Source: Hyphomicrobiales bacterium (GTDB lineage: Bacteria > Pseudomonadota > Alphaproteobacteria > Rhizobiales > Beijerinckiaceae). Taken from it: a stretch of 64,000 bases of DNA. The position numbers were made by a program, and so were the translations under genes. The stretch is from positions 86,843 to 150,842 of the forward strand of contig UBNE01000034.1 in assembly GCA_900466745.1 (NCBI GenBank), written 5' to 3'. Within the stretch, counting starts at the first letter, position 1. The number at the start of each line of letters is the position of its first letter. Positions 57,453 to 64,000 of the stretch are shown piece after piece. Below the pieces are notes generated by a model. That model did no database searches. It worked only from the letters and a program-made list of their open reading frames with translations, and was not told the origin of the DNA.

Positions 57453-58295
57453 GTGAGTCCGGACGAAGCCCCCTCCGCCGCAGCGGCGCCCGCGCCCTTC
57501 ACGCTGGAGCGGACGGCGGCGTTCGGCCTCGTCGCGGGCGACGGCTCGGCCTATCGCATCGCGGTCGCCTGGCCGGAGGCGCCGCCGCCGGCCGCCGGCT
57601 ATCCGACGCTGGTGCTGGTCGACGGGCAGGCGCTGTTCGCAACCGCGGTGAGCGCGGCGCGGCTGCAGGCCGCCCGCGCCGAGGTCACCGGCGTCGCCCC
57701 CGCCGTGATCGTCGGCATCGGCTATCCCGGCGCGGCGCCCTTCGACGCCGAGCGCCGGCAGCGCGACCTGCTGCCGGTCGAGGGCGGCGCCGACCGCTTC
57801 CTGGCGAGCATCGTGCAGGAGATCCTGCCGGCGGTGGAGCGCTTCGCGCCGCTCGACCCCACCCGCCGCACCCTCGCCGGCCATTCCTATGGCGGGCTGT
57901 TCGCGCTGCATGCGCTGTTCACCCGCCCCGGCCTGTTCGCGGCCCATGTCGCCGGCAGCCCGTCGATCTGGTGGGGCGAGCGGGCGATCCTCGCGACCGA
58001 GGAGCGCTTCCGCGCGGCATCGGGCTTCGCCGGGCGCCTGCTGATCACCCTCGGCGGGGCGGAGCAGGACGGCCCGGACGGCGGCGACCCGCGCCGGCGC
58101 GAAAGACGGGCGATGGCGCGCATGCGCGACAACGCCGCCGAGATGGCCGCGCGCCTCGCCGCCAGCGGCCGGGTCGATTGCAGCTTCGTCGAATGGCCGG
58201 GCGAGAACCATGCCTCGGTGATCCCGGCGATGCTGTCGCGGGCGGTCGGCTTCGCGCTGGCCGCGCCGGGGCTGGCCGGCCGGAGGGCGGCATGA
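57453..58295 (+). CDS. Alpha/beta hydrolase, siderophore esterase-like (IroE/Fes type)
   Basis: 280-residue esterase: nucleophile motif AGHSYGGLFALHAL (Ser near residue 150), PLDPTRRTLAG before it, and the catalytic His in WPGENHASVIP near the end. Siderophore esterases of this type cut the ester backbone of ferric siderophores to free iron. No signal peptide is seen. Start choice: GTG at 57453 with GAGG upstream; GTG codons at 57438 and 57441 are alternatives that would overlap the receptor stop. The stop overlaps the next gene (ATGA). Confidence 0.85.
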   Translation: MSPDEAPSAAAAPAPFTLERTAAFGLVAGDGSAYRIAVAWPEAPPPAAGYPTLVLVDGQALFATAVSAARLQAARAEVTGVAPAVIVGIGYPGAAPFDAERRQRDLLPVEGGADRFLASIVQEILPAVERFAPLDPTRRTLAGHSYGGLFALHALFTRPGLFAAHVAGSPSIWWGERAILATEERFRAASGFAGRLLITLGGAEQDGPDGGDPRRRERRAMARMRDNAAEMAARLAASGRVDCSFVEWPGENHASVIPAMLSRAVGFALAAPGLAGRRAA

Positions 58296-59401
58296 GCGCC
58301 CGGCCCTCCCGGCGCGCCGTGATGCTCGGCGCCCTCGCCGCCCCGGCCCTGATCCGGCCGGCCCGCGCGCAGGAGGTCTCGGCGACCGACGTGCTCGGCC
58401 GCAAGGTGACCTTGCCCGCTCCGGCCCGGCGCATCGTGCTCGGCCAGGGCCGGCAGATCAACGCGCTCGGGCTGATCCACCCGGACCCGGTGAGCATCCT
58501 CGCCGGCTGGGGCAGCGACTACCGCCGCCAGAGCCCCGACACCTTCGCGCGCTACCGGCAGCGTTTTCCCGCGATCGAGACCCTGCCCTTCGTCGGCGAC
58601 GGCGCCACCGCGGGCGGCTTCTCCTTCGAGCAGGCGCTGGCGCTGGCCCCCGACCTGATGGTGCTGAGCCGCTCGCTCGCCGGAACCCGGAACGGGCCGG
58701 GCGACCTGGTCGAGCGCTTCGAGGCCGCCGGCATCCCGGTCGCGGTGATCGACTTCTTCCTCGACCCGCTGAAGGACACGCTGCCGAGCCTGACGCTGCT
58801 CGGAAGCCTGACCGGCCGGGAGGAGCAGACGCAGCGGCTCCTCGCCTTCTACGAGGGCCGGATGCGCGGGGTCGCGGCGCGGATCGCGGGCGCGCCCGCG
58901 CCCGGCGTCTTCATCCACGCCCATGCCGGCGGCGCCGAGTGCTGCATGTCGCCCGGGCGCGGCACCCTCGACGACTTCATCACCGCGGCGGGCGGGCGCA
59001 ACATCGCCTCCGGCCTGCTGCCGGGCGCCACCGGGCAGATCAGCCTCGAACAGCTCATCGTCTCGGACCCGCAGGTCTATGTCGCGACCGGCGGCACGCA
59101 TATGGCCAAGCAGGGCGGGCTGGTGCTCGGGCTCGGCGTCGACCGCGCGACGGCGGAGGAGAGCTTCCGGCGCCTGCTCGCCAGGCCCGGCATCGCCACG
59201 CTCAAGGCGGTCTCGGAGCGGCGCGCCTACGGGCTGTGGCACCTGTTCAACGACACGCCCCTGCATGTCGTCGCCATCGAGCGGCTGGCGAAATGGCTCC
59301 ATCCCGAGCGCTTCGCCGATATCGACCCCGCCGCCACGATGGCCGAGGCGGCCGCCTTCTCGGCGATCCCGCTTGACGGCACGCTCTGGATCGAAGCTTG
59401 A
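58292..59401 (+). CDS. Iron-siderophore ABC transporter periplasmic binding protein
   Basis: 369-residue FhuD/FecB-like binding protein with a Tat-like signal (SRRAVMLGALAAPALIRPARA-Q). The mature part has ATDVLGRKVTLPAPARRIVLGQG, GGFSFEQALALAPDLMVLS and LGSLTGREEQTQRLLAFYEGRM, typical of the helical-backbone family 8. The start ATG at 58292 overlaps the esterase stop. No permease or ATPase gene for the partner transporter is in the window. Confidence 0.88.
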   Translation: MSARPSRRAVMLGALAAPALIRPARAQEVSATDVLGRKVTLPAPARRIVLGQGRQINALGLIHPDPVSILAGWGSDYRRQSPDTFARYRQRFPAIETLPFVGDGATAGGFSFEQALALAPDLMVLSRSLAGTRNGPGDLVERFEAAGIPVAVIDFFLDPLKDTLPSLTLLGSLTGREEQTQRLLAFYEGRMRGVAARIAGAPAPGVFIHAHAGGAECCMSPGRGTLDDFITAAGGRNIASGLLPGATGQISLEQLIVSDPQVYVATGGTHMAKQGGLVLGLGVDRATAEESFRRLLARPGIATLKAVSERRAYGLWHLFNDTPLHVVAIERLAKWLHPERFADIDPAATMAEAAAFSAIPLDGTLWIEA

Positions 59402-59480
59402 AGGCGGCAGCCCTGCACCGCCGCGTCGATGCGGCCTGCGGCGAAGCCGCCGCCCGGCCCGCCCGCCGATGGAGAAACCG

Positions 59481-60581
59481 ATGTTCCTGACCCGCGCCCG
59501 GATCGCCCTGCCCGATCCCGCCTCCGTGGTGACGCCGCTCTGCGCGCATCTGGTCGAGCACGAGGCCGTCGTCGAAACCGGCCCCGGCGAGGCGCGCATC
59601 GCCCTCGCGGGCGCCACGGCGACGCTGCGCTACGACGACGCGCAGCTCGAGGTCGCGGTCGAGGCGGCGGAGCTCGCCGCGCTGACGAGCCTGCGCTTCG
59701 CGGTCGCCAGCCATGTCGTCGAGTTCGCGCCGGACGGAAAGCAGCTTCGGATCCATTGGGAGGGCGACGGGGCCGGCCCCTCGCTGCTGCCCGGCTTCCG
59801 GGTCCTGACCGTTGCGGCGATCGAAACGGTGACGCCGCATATGCGGCGCATCCATTTCGCCGGCGAGGATCTGGCGCGCTACGATTCGCTCGAGGCGCTG
59901 CATGTACGGCTGTTCATTCCGCCGGCGGGGCTGGCCGAGCCGGCCTGGCCGATGCTGGGCGAGGACGGCCTGCCGATCGCGCCGCCCGAGGACAAGCGCC
60001 CGGCGATCCGCAAATACACCATCCGCAGCATCGACGCCGCCGCCGGCAGGCTCGCGATCGACTTCGTGCTGCATGACGATGCCGGCCCGGGCGCGGCCTT
60101 CGCGGCCCGGGCGCAGCCCGGGGACCAGGTCGGCATGGCGGGCCCCGGCGGGCGCGGCCTGCAGAGCGCCGGACGCTATGTCTTCCTCGCCGACGCGACC
60201 GGCCTGCCCGCCGTCGGGCGGATGCTGGCGGCGCTGCCGGCGCAGGCCACCGGCCTCGCCATCGTCGAAGTCGCCGGCCCGGAGGAGGAGCAGGCGCTGG
60301 CCCGGCCGGAGGGCGTGACATTGCGCTGGCTGCACCGCGCCGAGGGCGCTCCCTCGTGCCTGGCCGAGGCTTTCGAGGCGCTCGACTGGCCCGCCGACGG
60401 GCCGGACACCTATCTCTGGGCGGCAATGGAGCACGCCGACTTCCTCCGCATCCGGGCCGGTGCCCGCGAGCGGCTGCGGCGCGACCGCGACCGGCACCTG
60501 GTCGTCAGCTACTGGCGCGCCGGCCTGGCCGAGGACCAGCACGCCGCCGACAAGAAGGCCGCCGCCGCCAAGGCCGCCTGA
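59481..60581 (+). CDS. Siderophore-interacting protein (flavin reductase, SIP family)
   Basis: 366-residue FAD-binding ferric-siderophore reductase. It has a longer N-terminal part (to about residue 115) before the SIP core: FRVLTVAAIETVTPHMRRIHFAGEDL, KRPAIRKYTIRSID (the RxYT flavin motif), GDQVGMAGPGGRG and the C-terminal YLWAAMEHADFLRIRAGARERLRR, DRDRHLVVSYWRAGLAEDQHAADK. Reducing the siderophore releases Fe2+ in the cytoplasm. Start ATG 59481 has GGAG upstream; ATG 59469 would add MEKP. It is the last gene of the locus. Confidence 0.9.
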   Translation: MFLTRARIALPDPASVVTPLCAHLVEHEAVVETGPGEARIALAGATATLRYDDAQLEVAVEAAELAALTSLRFAVASHVVEFAPDGKQLRIHWEGDGAGPSLLPGFRVLTVAAIETVTPHMRRIHFAGEDLARYDSLEALHVRLFIPPAGLAEPAWPMLGEDGLPIAPPEDKRPAIRKYTIRSIDAAAGRLAIDFVLHDDAGPGAAFAARAQPGDQVGMAGPGGRGLQSAGRYVFLADATGLPAVGRMLAALPAQATGLAIVEVAGPEEEQALARPEGVTLRWLHRAEGAPSCLAEAFEALDWPADGPDTYLWAAMEHADFLRIRAGARERLRRDRDRHLVVSYWRAGLAEDQHAADKKAAAAKAA

Positions 60582-60639
60582 GAACAGGGCAGCCCCGGTA
60601 CGAACGCGCCGCCCCGGCTTTCCGGCCAAGGCGGCGGCT
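60582..60639 (+). other. Hairpin-prone stretch after the SIP gene
   Basis: GCGCCGCCCCGGCTTTCCGGCCAAGGCGGCG (about 60605-60636) contains GCCGCC / GGCGGC arms with CCGG inside but no U tract. A weak terminator at best. Confidence 0.3.
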
Positions 60640-60720
60640 TCAGGCCTTGTCGATGAAGCGGCTGAGGAACAGGCGCGTGCGCGGATGCTGCGGATTACCG
60701 AGCACCTCTTCAGGCGGCCC
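60640..60720 (-). pseudogene. Truncated C-terminus of an amino-acid ABC ATPase gene
   Basis: Read on the minus strand, 26 codons (GPPEEVLGNPQHPRTRLFL ... RFIDKA) then a TGA. This is the typical last segment of GlnQ/HisP-type ATPases (compare [22 protein letters not shown] in the copy at 29508). The homology stops abruptly at 60720, where the frame meets a stop and AT-rich sequence follows. The rest of the gene is gone, so it marks a recombination or insertion boundary. Confidence 0.8.
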
Positions 60721-60924
60721 TAATCAATGATTATTATGTTATCGAATAATAGAGACCCTTATTCGTGGCAGACAGGACTGACGATGCGGGCTGGTTCGCC
60801 GGCCAGCTTTTGGAGATCAGCGCGCGCGGCATCGCCAGCCAGCGGCGGCGGCGCTAGCCCCGCCGCCGCTGGCTGGCGGGGCTATCGACAGACGACTGCT
60901 CGTGGCCTTGACGATCGCTCATCC
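60721..60924. other. AT-rich junction with a strong palindrome
   Basis: The left part (60721-60770) is AT-rich (ATTATTATGTTATCGAATAA) unlike the chromosome to its left. A 19-bp stem hairpin lies at 60833-60878. No gene is supported. The flippase gene stops just to the right. Confidence 0.5.
60833..60878. repeat. Perfect 19-bp-stem inverted repeat
   Basis: CGCCAGCCAGCGGCGGCGG pairs exactly with CCGCCGCCGCTGGCTGGCG around an 8-nt loop, about 47 bp beyond the flippase stop. No T run on either strand. It could be a terminator-like RNA structure or the end of a lost mobile element. Confidence 0.6.
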
Positions 60925-62448
60925 CTATTGAGTTGACGCCTGCAGATCGGAAGTGCTCGGAACCGTCCCTGTCTGCCCCAACCACTTTCTGAACCTGAGC
61001 AGCTCCAAGGCGGCACCGAAAGCGATTGTGTAGATCGCGCCACGAACCGCCACCTCAAGAATCGGCAACCACGAACCGGTCAGCGTTGACACCGCTAGAT
61101 CACATAGCGTTCCAGCGGCGATGGCGGGCGCCACAAATACGAGCGACTGTAGCAGGTCTTGAATTAGTACCCCACCATCGAACGACCGCATCATCCAAAC
61201 GAGCCAGAAGATAGCCGTCGCAGAGTAGGCCAAGGCCAGAGACGCTGCGATCAGACTCAAGCTTTCGATCGCAACCCCGCAAAGGGTGGCTACCCAGATC
61301 ACCCCAAATAGGATCGCGCTACTGATAAGTATCATAACCGACTTTTGCGTTGCCTGAGCGACTTTCGCGATAAATGTCCCAAGAGAAAAAGGCAACAGCG
61401 ATATAGTTAAGATAAACCAAACCTCCCAAACATGCCTTGCAATATCGACGCTGAATGAACCTCTGGAGAGAATTGCTTTAACCGCCGGGAAACCGAACAG
61501 GTAGATGCCAACAAGGAAATATGCGGAGATCGCAACAGCCACACGCGAAATTTTGCGAATTACCGCCAGCGCTGCCGCTCTGTTCTCCTGAGACATCAAG
61601 GATGCCATTTGGGGGAGCAGAATGGTCCCGATGCCAATGACAAGAACCTGGCCGATAGAGCCACTGAGCCGCTGAGCATAATTTAGGATGGAAACAGCCC
61701 CCTCGCCTAATTGAGCGCTTCGAAGCTGGATCGTGGCACTCGTCGCATTCGATAAAAGGATTGCTGGGATAACGGGCATGCCCACAAACAGGCTTTTCCA
61801 AGCAAGCTCTTTGCCGCGCCCGAAGCTAAGCCGAAATCCAATCTTGGATCTCAGTAGCGCAACAAAAACGACCGAAAACTGGCCCAAACTGCCCAGAACC
61901 AGCGTCAGCAACAACGCATTGAGGTCAGCGCTCGGCCAGATCCACAGGGAGAAAACAGAGACTGCAGCATTCACGACAGGCGCCACAGAAGGAGCAAAAA
62001 ACCCCCCATGGCAGTTTAAGATAAGAGCAAAAAAATCGGAGAGAAGGATCGGAGCAATCGTCAAACTACTGAGAACAAGAGCTTGCGCTGCCACGGAGCT
62101 GCTTTGATTTTCAGGCAATAGAGCGCTCATTACCTGATATGGAAAAGCAATGCAGACAACCATTACAGCAATAGACACGAACGCGACGCTGAGTATCATG
62201 CTCGTCCGATAATCCACTGCATCTGTTTCTCGGGATTGCGATCGCAGTATCGAGTACTGCCCGACGAAACCCACCTGAAGCCAGCTAGCGACAGCAGTAG
62301 CGACGAATGTCGGAACGACAAGACTGATGTAATAGGAATCTACTTCAATCGAGGCCCCAAAATATGAGGCGATCATAGCCGTTCTAAAAAAACCAATAAC
62401 CTGCGCAAGCGCAGTGTTAAGCATTACGCTTGAGCTAGCTGCGAGCAT
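60925..62448 (-). CDS. Membrane flippase, MurJ/Wzx-like (polysaccharide export)
   Basis: 507-residue protein with about 12-14 membrane helices. The pattern of MurJ/MviN-type flippases is seen: an N-terminal helix pair (SVMLNTALAQVIGFFRTAMIASYFGASIEVDSYYIS, in part GFFRTAMIASYFGAS), YAQRLSGSIGQVLVIGIGTILLPQM and FPAVKAILSRGSFS, LLPFSLGTFIAKVAQAT. True MurJ is encoded elsewhere in most genomes; next to an O-antigen-ligase-like gene this is more likely an oligosaccharide-lipid flippase. Codon usage is markedly AT-richer than that of the genes to the left. It starts 3 bp after the upstream gene's stop. Confidence 0.8.
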   Translation of the reverse strand: MLAASSSVMLNTALAQVIGFFRTAMIASYFGASIEVDSYYISLVVPTFVATAVASWLQVGFVGQYSILRSQSRETDAVDYRTSMILSVAFVSIAVMVVCIAFPYQVMSALLPENQSSSVAAQALVLSSLTIAPILLSDFFALILNCHGGFFAPSVAPVVNAAVSVFSLWIWPSADLNALLLTLVLGSLGQFSVVFVALLRSKIGFRLSFGRGKELAWKSLFVGMPVIPAILLSNATSATIQLRSAQLGEGAVSILNYAQRLSGSIGQVLVIGIGTILLPQMASLMSQENRAAALAVIRKISRVAVAISAYFLVGIYLFGFPAVKAILSRGSFSVDIARHVWEVWFILTISLLPFSLGTFIAKVAQATQKSVMILISSAILFGVIWVATLCGVAIESLSLIAASLALAYSATAIFWLVWMMRSFDGGVLIQDLLQSLVFVAPAIAAGTLCDLAVSTLTGSWLPILEVAVRGAIYTIAFGAALELLRFRKWLGQTGTVPSTSDLQASTQ

Positions 62449-62450
62449 AC

Positions 62451-63710
62451 TTAGATCCGGTTTTCTGCTGAGGATGACGAAACGGATATCGACGCTTGTT
62501 TTCCGACCATCCCGAGAGACAACAGAATCATGGTGGCTGGGAAAAACAATATGTTACTGGAGAACAGCATTAGCGTGCAAACCGTCATTGGAAGGGCCAA
62601 ACCAAATCCAGAATAAGCAAATATCAAAAAAATAATCATAATCGGAATCGCAAATCCAATAGTTGAAAACGCCACACCGAACAACAGATATGTATTGTGT
62701 GAACTGAGTTTATAGGCCTCGGCAAGCCCAATTCCTGTTGGAGGTCCGCTTGAATAGGCAGAAATGGATCTCCGCAGGTAAATGCCTCGCGCAGCAGCGC
62801 TATCGACTTGTTCTAGGTTTTTGAAATCACCGTTGGACGCCCCATCGGGATAAGAGTTATTTTCTGCCTGTTGATCCCACATAGGACGAACCGAGCCCAA
62901 GAACGACTGCAGGGCAAAGGGCAATTGGCCGATTCGATCAACAATCGAATCGTTCCCTTTGCCAAAGAACGGATTCCAAATCGCAGCGGCAGCTAGCCAG
63001 AGGACGACAACTGACGCAATCACACGCGTTTCTCTAGCCCCGGCAACATTCCTTACCATTGCACGCACTTCAGGTTGCCTAGCCGCGGAAATCGCCAAGA
63101 CGATCGATGCAACTAGCATTGTCGAACGCGAAAGCGTCGCGATGATGGCAGCGCAAATCCAGACGACGTAGCTGGCCCGCAACCCGCGAGGAAGCGCCTG
63201 AACCGAGACAATCAGGCCAAGAAGAAGCTGCATTGCAGCGTCATTGGCATTACCCACAAAGCCGCTCGCTCGACCGGCTGTATTCCCAAACAACGCAGGA
63301 AAAGCAGCGTCCATCAAACATAATCCCCCCGCAAAGGCTGTCACGCAGGCAGAGAATGAGAGAGCCCATTTCGCGCCTGCGCGAGATGCCAAGACAAAGA
63401 CGCAGATGAAAGTACAGAGCCCAGCCAGAAAGCTCTTAGAGATATTATCAATTGGATGAATAAAGATAATGAGAGCACACAACATTAAAACATTAGCGAT
63501 TGGCGCTACAGCTCGCGCCAGATGCCGTCGTTCAATAATAGAAATTAGTGAAACAAGTACCGTTACCCCCCATATAGAATAATAACATAACTTCCAAAAT
63601 GAAAAAGATGAGAGAGGTCCGTAAAAAAAATACAGAAAATTGGATTGGAATATCACAATCAAGGCGGCTAAATTGATCTTAGCTGCAATGGTGACGGCTT
63701 TAGACATCAT
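62451..63710 (-). CDS. O-antigen polymerase/ligase-like membrane protein
   Basis: 419-residue multi-helix protein with about 10-12 helices. It has the GNANDAAMQLLLGLIVSV motif of the Wzy/WaaL superfamily (compare GNPND), a large periplasmic loop (about residues 240-330) and SSHNTYLLFGVAFSTIGFAIP near the end. The family joins polysaccharide repeat units or ligates O-antigen to lipid A core; which role applies is not readable. It starts with two Met codons at 63710/63707. It is AT-richer than the chromosome and cotranscribed with the flippase. Confidence 0.8.
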   Translation of the reverse strand: MMSKAVTIAAKINLAALIVIFQSNFLYFFYGPLSSFSFWKLCYYSIWGVTVLVSLISIIERRHLARAVAPIANVLMLCALIIFIHPIDNISKSFLAGLCTFICVFVLASRAGAKWALSFSACVTAFAGGLCLMDAAFPALFGNTAGRASGFVGNANDAAMQLLLGLIVSVQALPRGLRASYVVWICAAIIATLSRSTMLVASIVLAISAARQPEVRAMVRNVAGARETRVIASVVVLWLAAAAIWNPFFGKGNDSIVDRIGQLPFALQSFLGSVRPMWDQQAENNSYPDGASNGDFKNLEQVDSAAARGIYLRRSISAYSSGPPTGIGLAEAYKLSSHNTYLLFGVAFSTIGFAIPIMIIFLIFAYSGFGLALPMTVCTLMLFSSNILFFPATMILLSLGMVGKQASISVSSSSAENRI

Positions 63711-63819
63711 AATCCACTGTGTCAGCGACTTACCAACTGGCGCCTGTGTTTAGCGGGCGAGCAAGCTGTGTCAACAGAACGGGCTCTAATAAGAATGTAG
63801 CAAGAAGGCCACCTCAACG

Positions 63820-63830
63820 CCCCCCCCCCC
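63820..63830. repeat. Poly-C tract, 11 bases
   Basis: Eleven consecutive C between AACG and AACAAACC, about 110 bp upstream of the O-antigen gene start. Such homopolymers slip during replication and can cause phase variation of surface genes; sequencing error is also possible. Confidence 0.6.
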
Positions 63831-63948
63831 AACAAACCCGCTGGCAACCGAACCGTCTACTCGACCGACGCGTACGCGCGCATGGTCGGTTAGGCGGAGA
63901 AAATCCGGCGAGTGAAATTAAAGGCAACCACTTTCCAAATTGAAAACG

Positions 63949-63971
63949 CCCCGCCGGCTACACAGGCGGGG
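63949..63971 (-). terminator. Terminator-like hairpin, minus strand
   Basis: CCCCGCC (63949-63955) pairs with GGCGGGG (63965-63971). On the minus strand CGTTTTCAATTT follows the stem, a fair U-rich tail. It would end a transcript that comes from beyond the right window edge. Confidence 0.6.
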
Positions 63972-64000
63972 TAAGGTAGACTAAGGCTTGTGGGGATTCT

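Larger units (their letters stand above)
63711..64000. other. Intergenic end of window
   Basis: 290 bp with a run of 11 C at 63820-63830 and a terminator-like hairpin at 63949-63971. No gene is supported; the region right of 64000 must hold the gene that ends at the hairpin. Confidence 0.5.

Overview
The window is high-GC DNA with the base composition, gene order and protein families of an alphaproteobacterium of the order Hyphomicrobiales (Rhizobiales). A Bosea- or Methylobacterium-like organism is my best guess; that assignment is inferred, not proven. Almost everything up to 53 kb lies on the minus strand. The core part (1-26.4 kb) holds a Nudix hydrolase fragment, der, a membrane-anchored TPR-like protein, queA, two cyclophilins around a TonB/TolA-C-like secreted protein, a DUF1467/RidA/methylmalonyl-CoA epimerase group, RNase J, birA and a complete 14-subunit complex I (nuo) operon. 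The operon is in the order A-B-C-D-E-F-G-H-I-J-K-L-M-N and carries three extra small genes: a GFA-type zinc enzyme, a secreted Cys protein and a two-helix membrane protein. Palindromic repeat elements sit in many of the gaps.

From 26.7 to 33 kb there is an M15-type peptidase, a trans-aconitate methyltransferase, an AGE-family sugar epimerase and a polar amino-acid ABC transporter. From 33.2 to 53.9 kb lies the most interesting part: an apparent catabolic/uptake island with three different M81 (MlrC-like) metallopeptidases, a D-serine dehydratase/D-threonine aldolase-like enzyme, a class III (HemL-like) aminotransferase, two peptide ABC systems, a second amino-acid ABC system and one IclR regulator. 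I found the same 17-bp operator, GTTyC-N7-GrAAC, at five places. At each one it lies exactly 9 nt from a -35-like hexamer, so that six promoters of this island share one geometry. This defines a candidate IclR regulon whose members together look like import and breakdown of peptides containing D- or otherwise non-standard amino acids. Substrate and function are inference.

From 54.2 to 60.6 kb a plus-strand siderophore locus follows: AraC/PchR-like regulator, TonB-dependent receptor, siderophore esterase, periplasmic binding protein and siderophore-interacting flavoreductase. It has no inner-membrane permease or ATPase in view. At about 60,720 the sequence changes abruptly: the last 26 codons of a broken amino-acid ABC ATPase gene abut AT-richer DNA carrying a MurJ/Wzx-like flippase and a Wzy/O-antigen-ligase-like protein. 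This is the edge of a probably acquired surface-polysaccharide segment. No tRNA, rRNA, CRISPR array or intact insertion sequence was seen.
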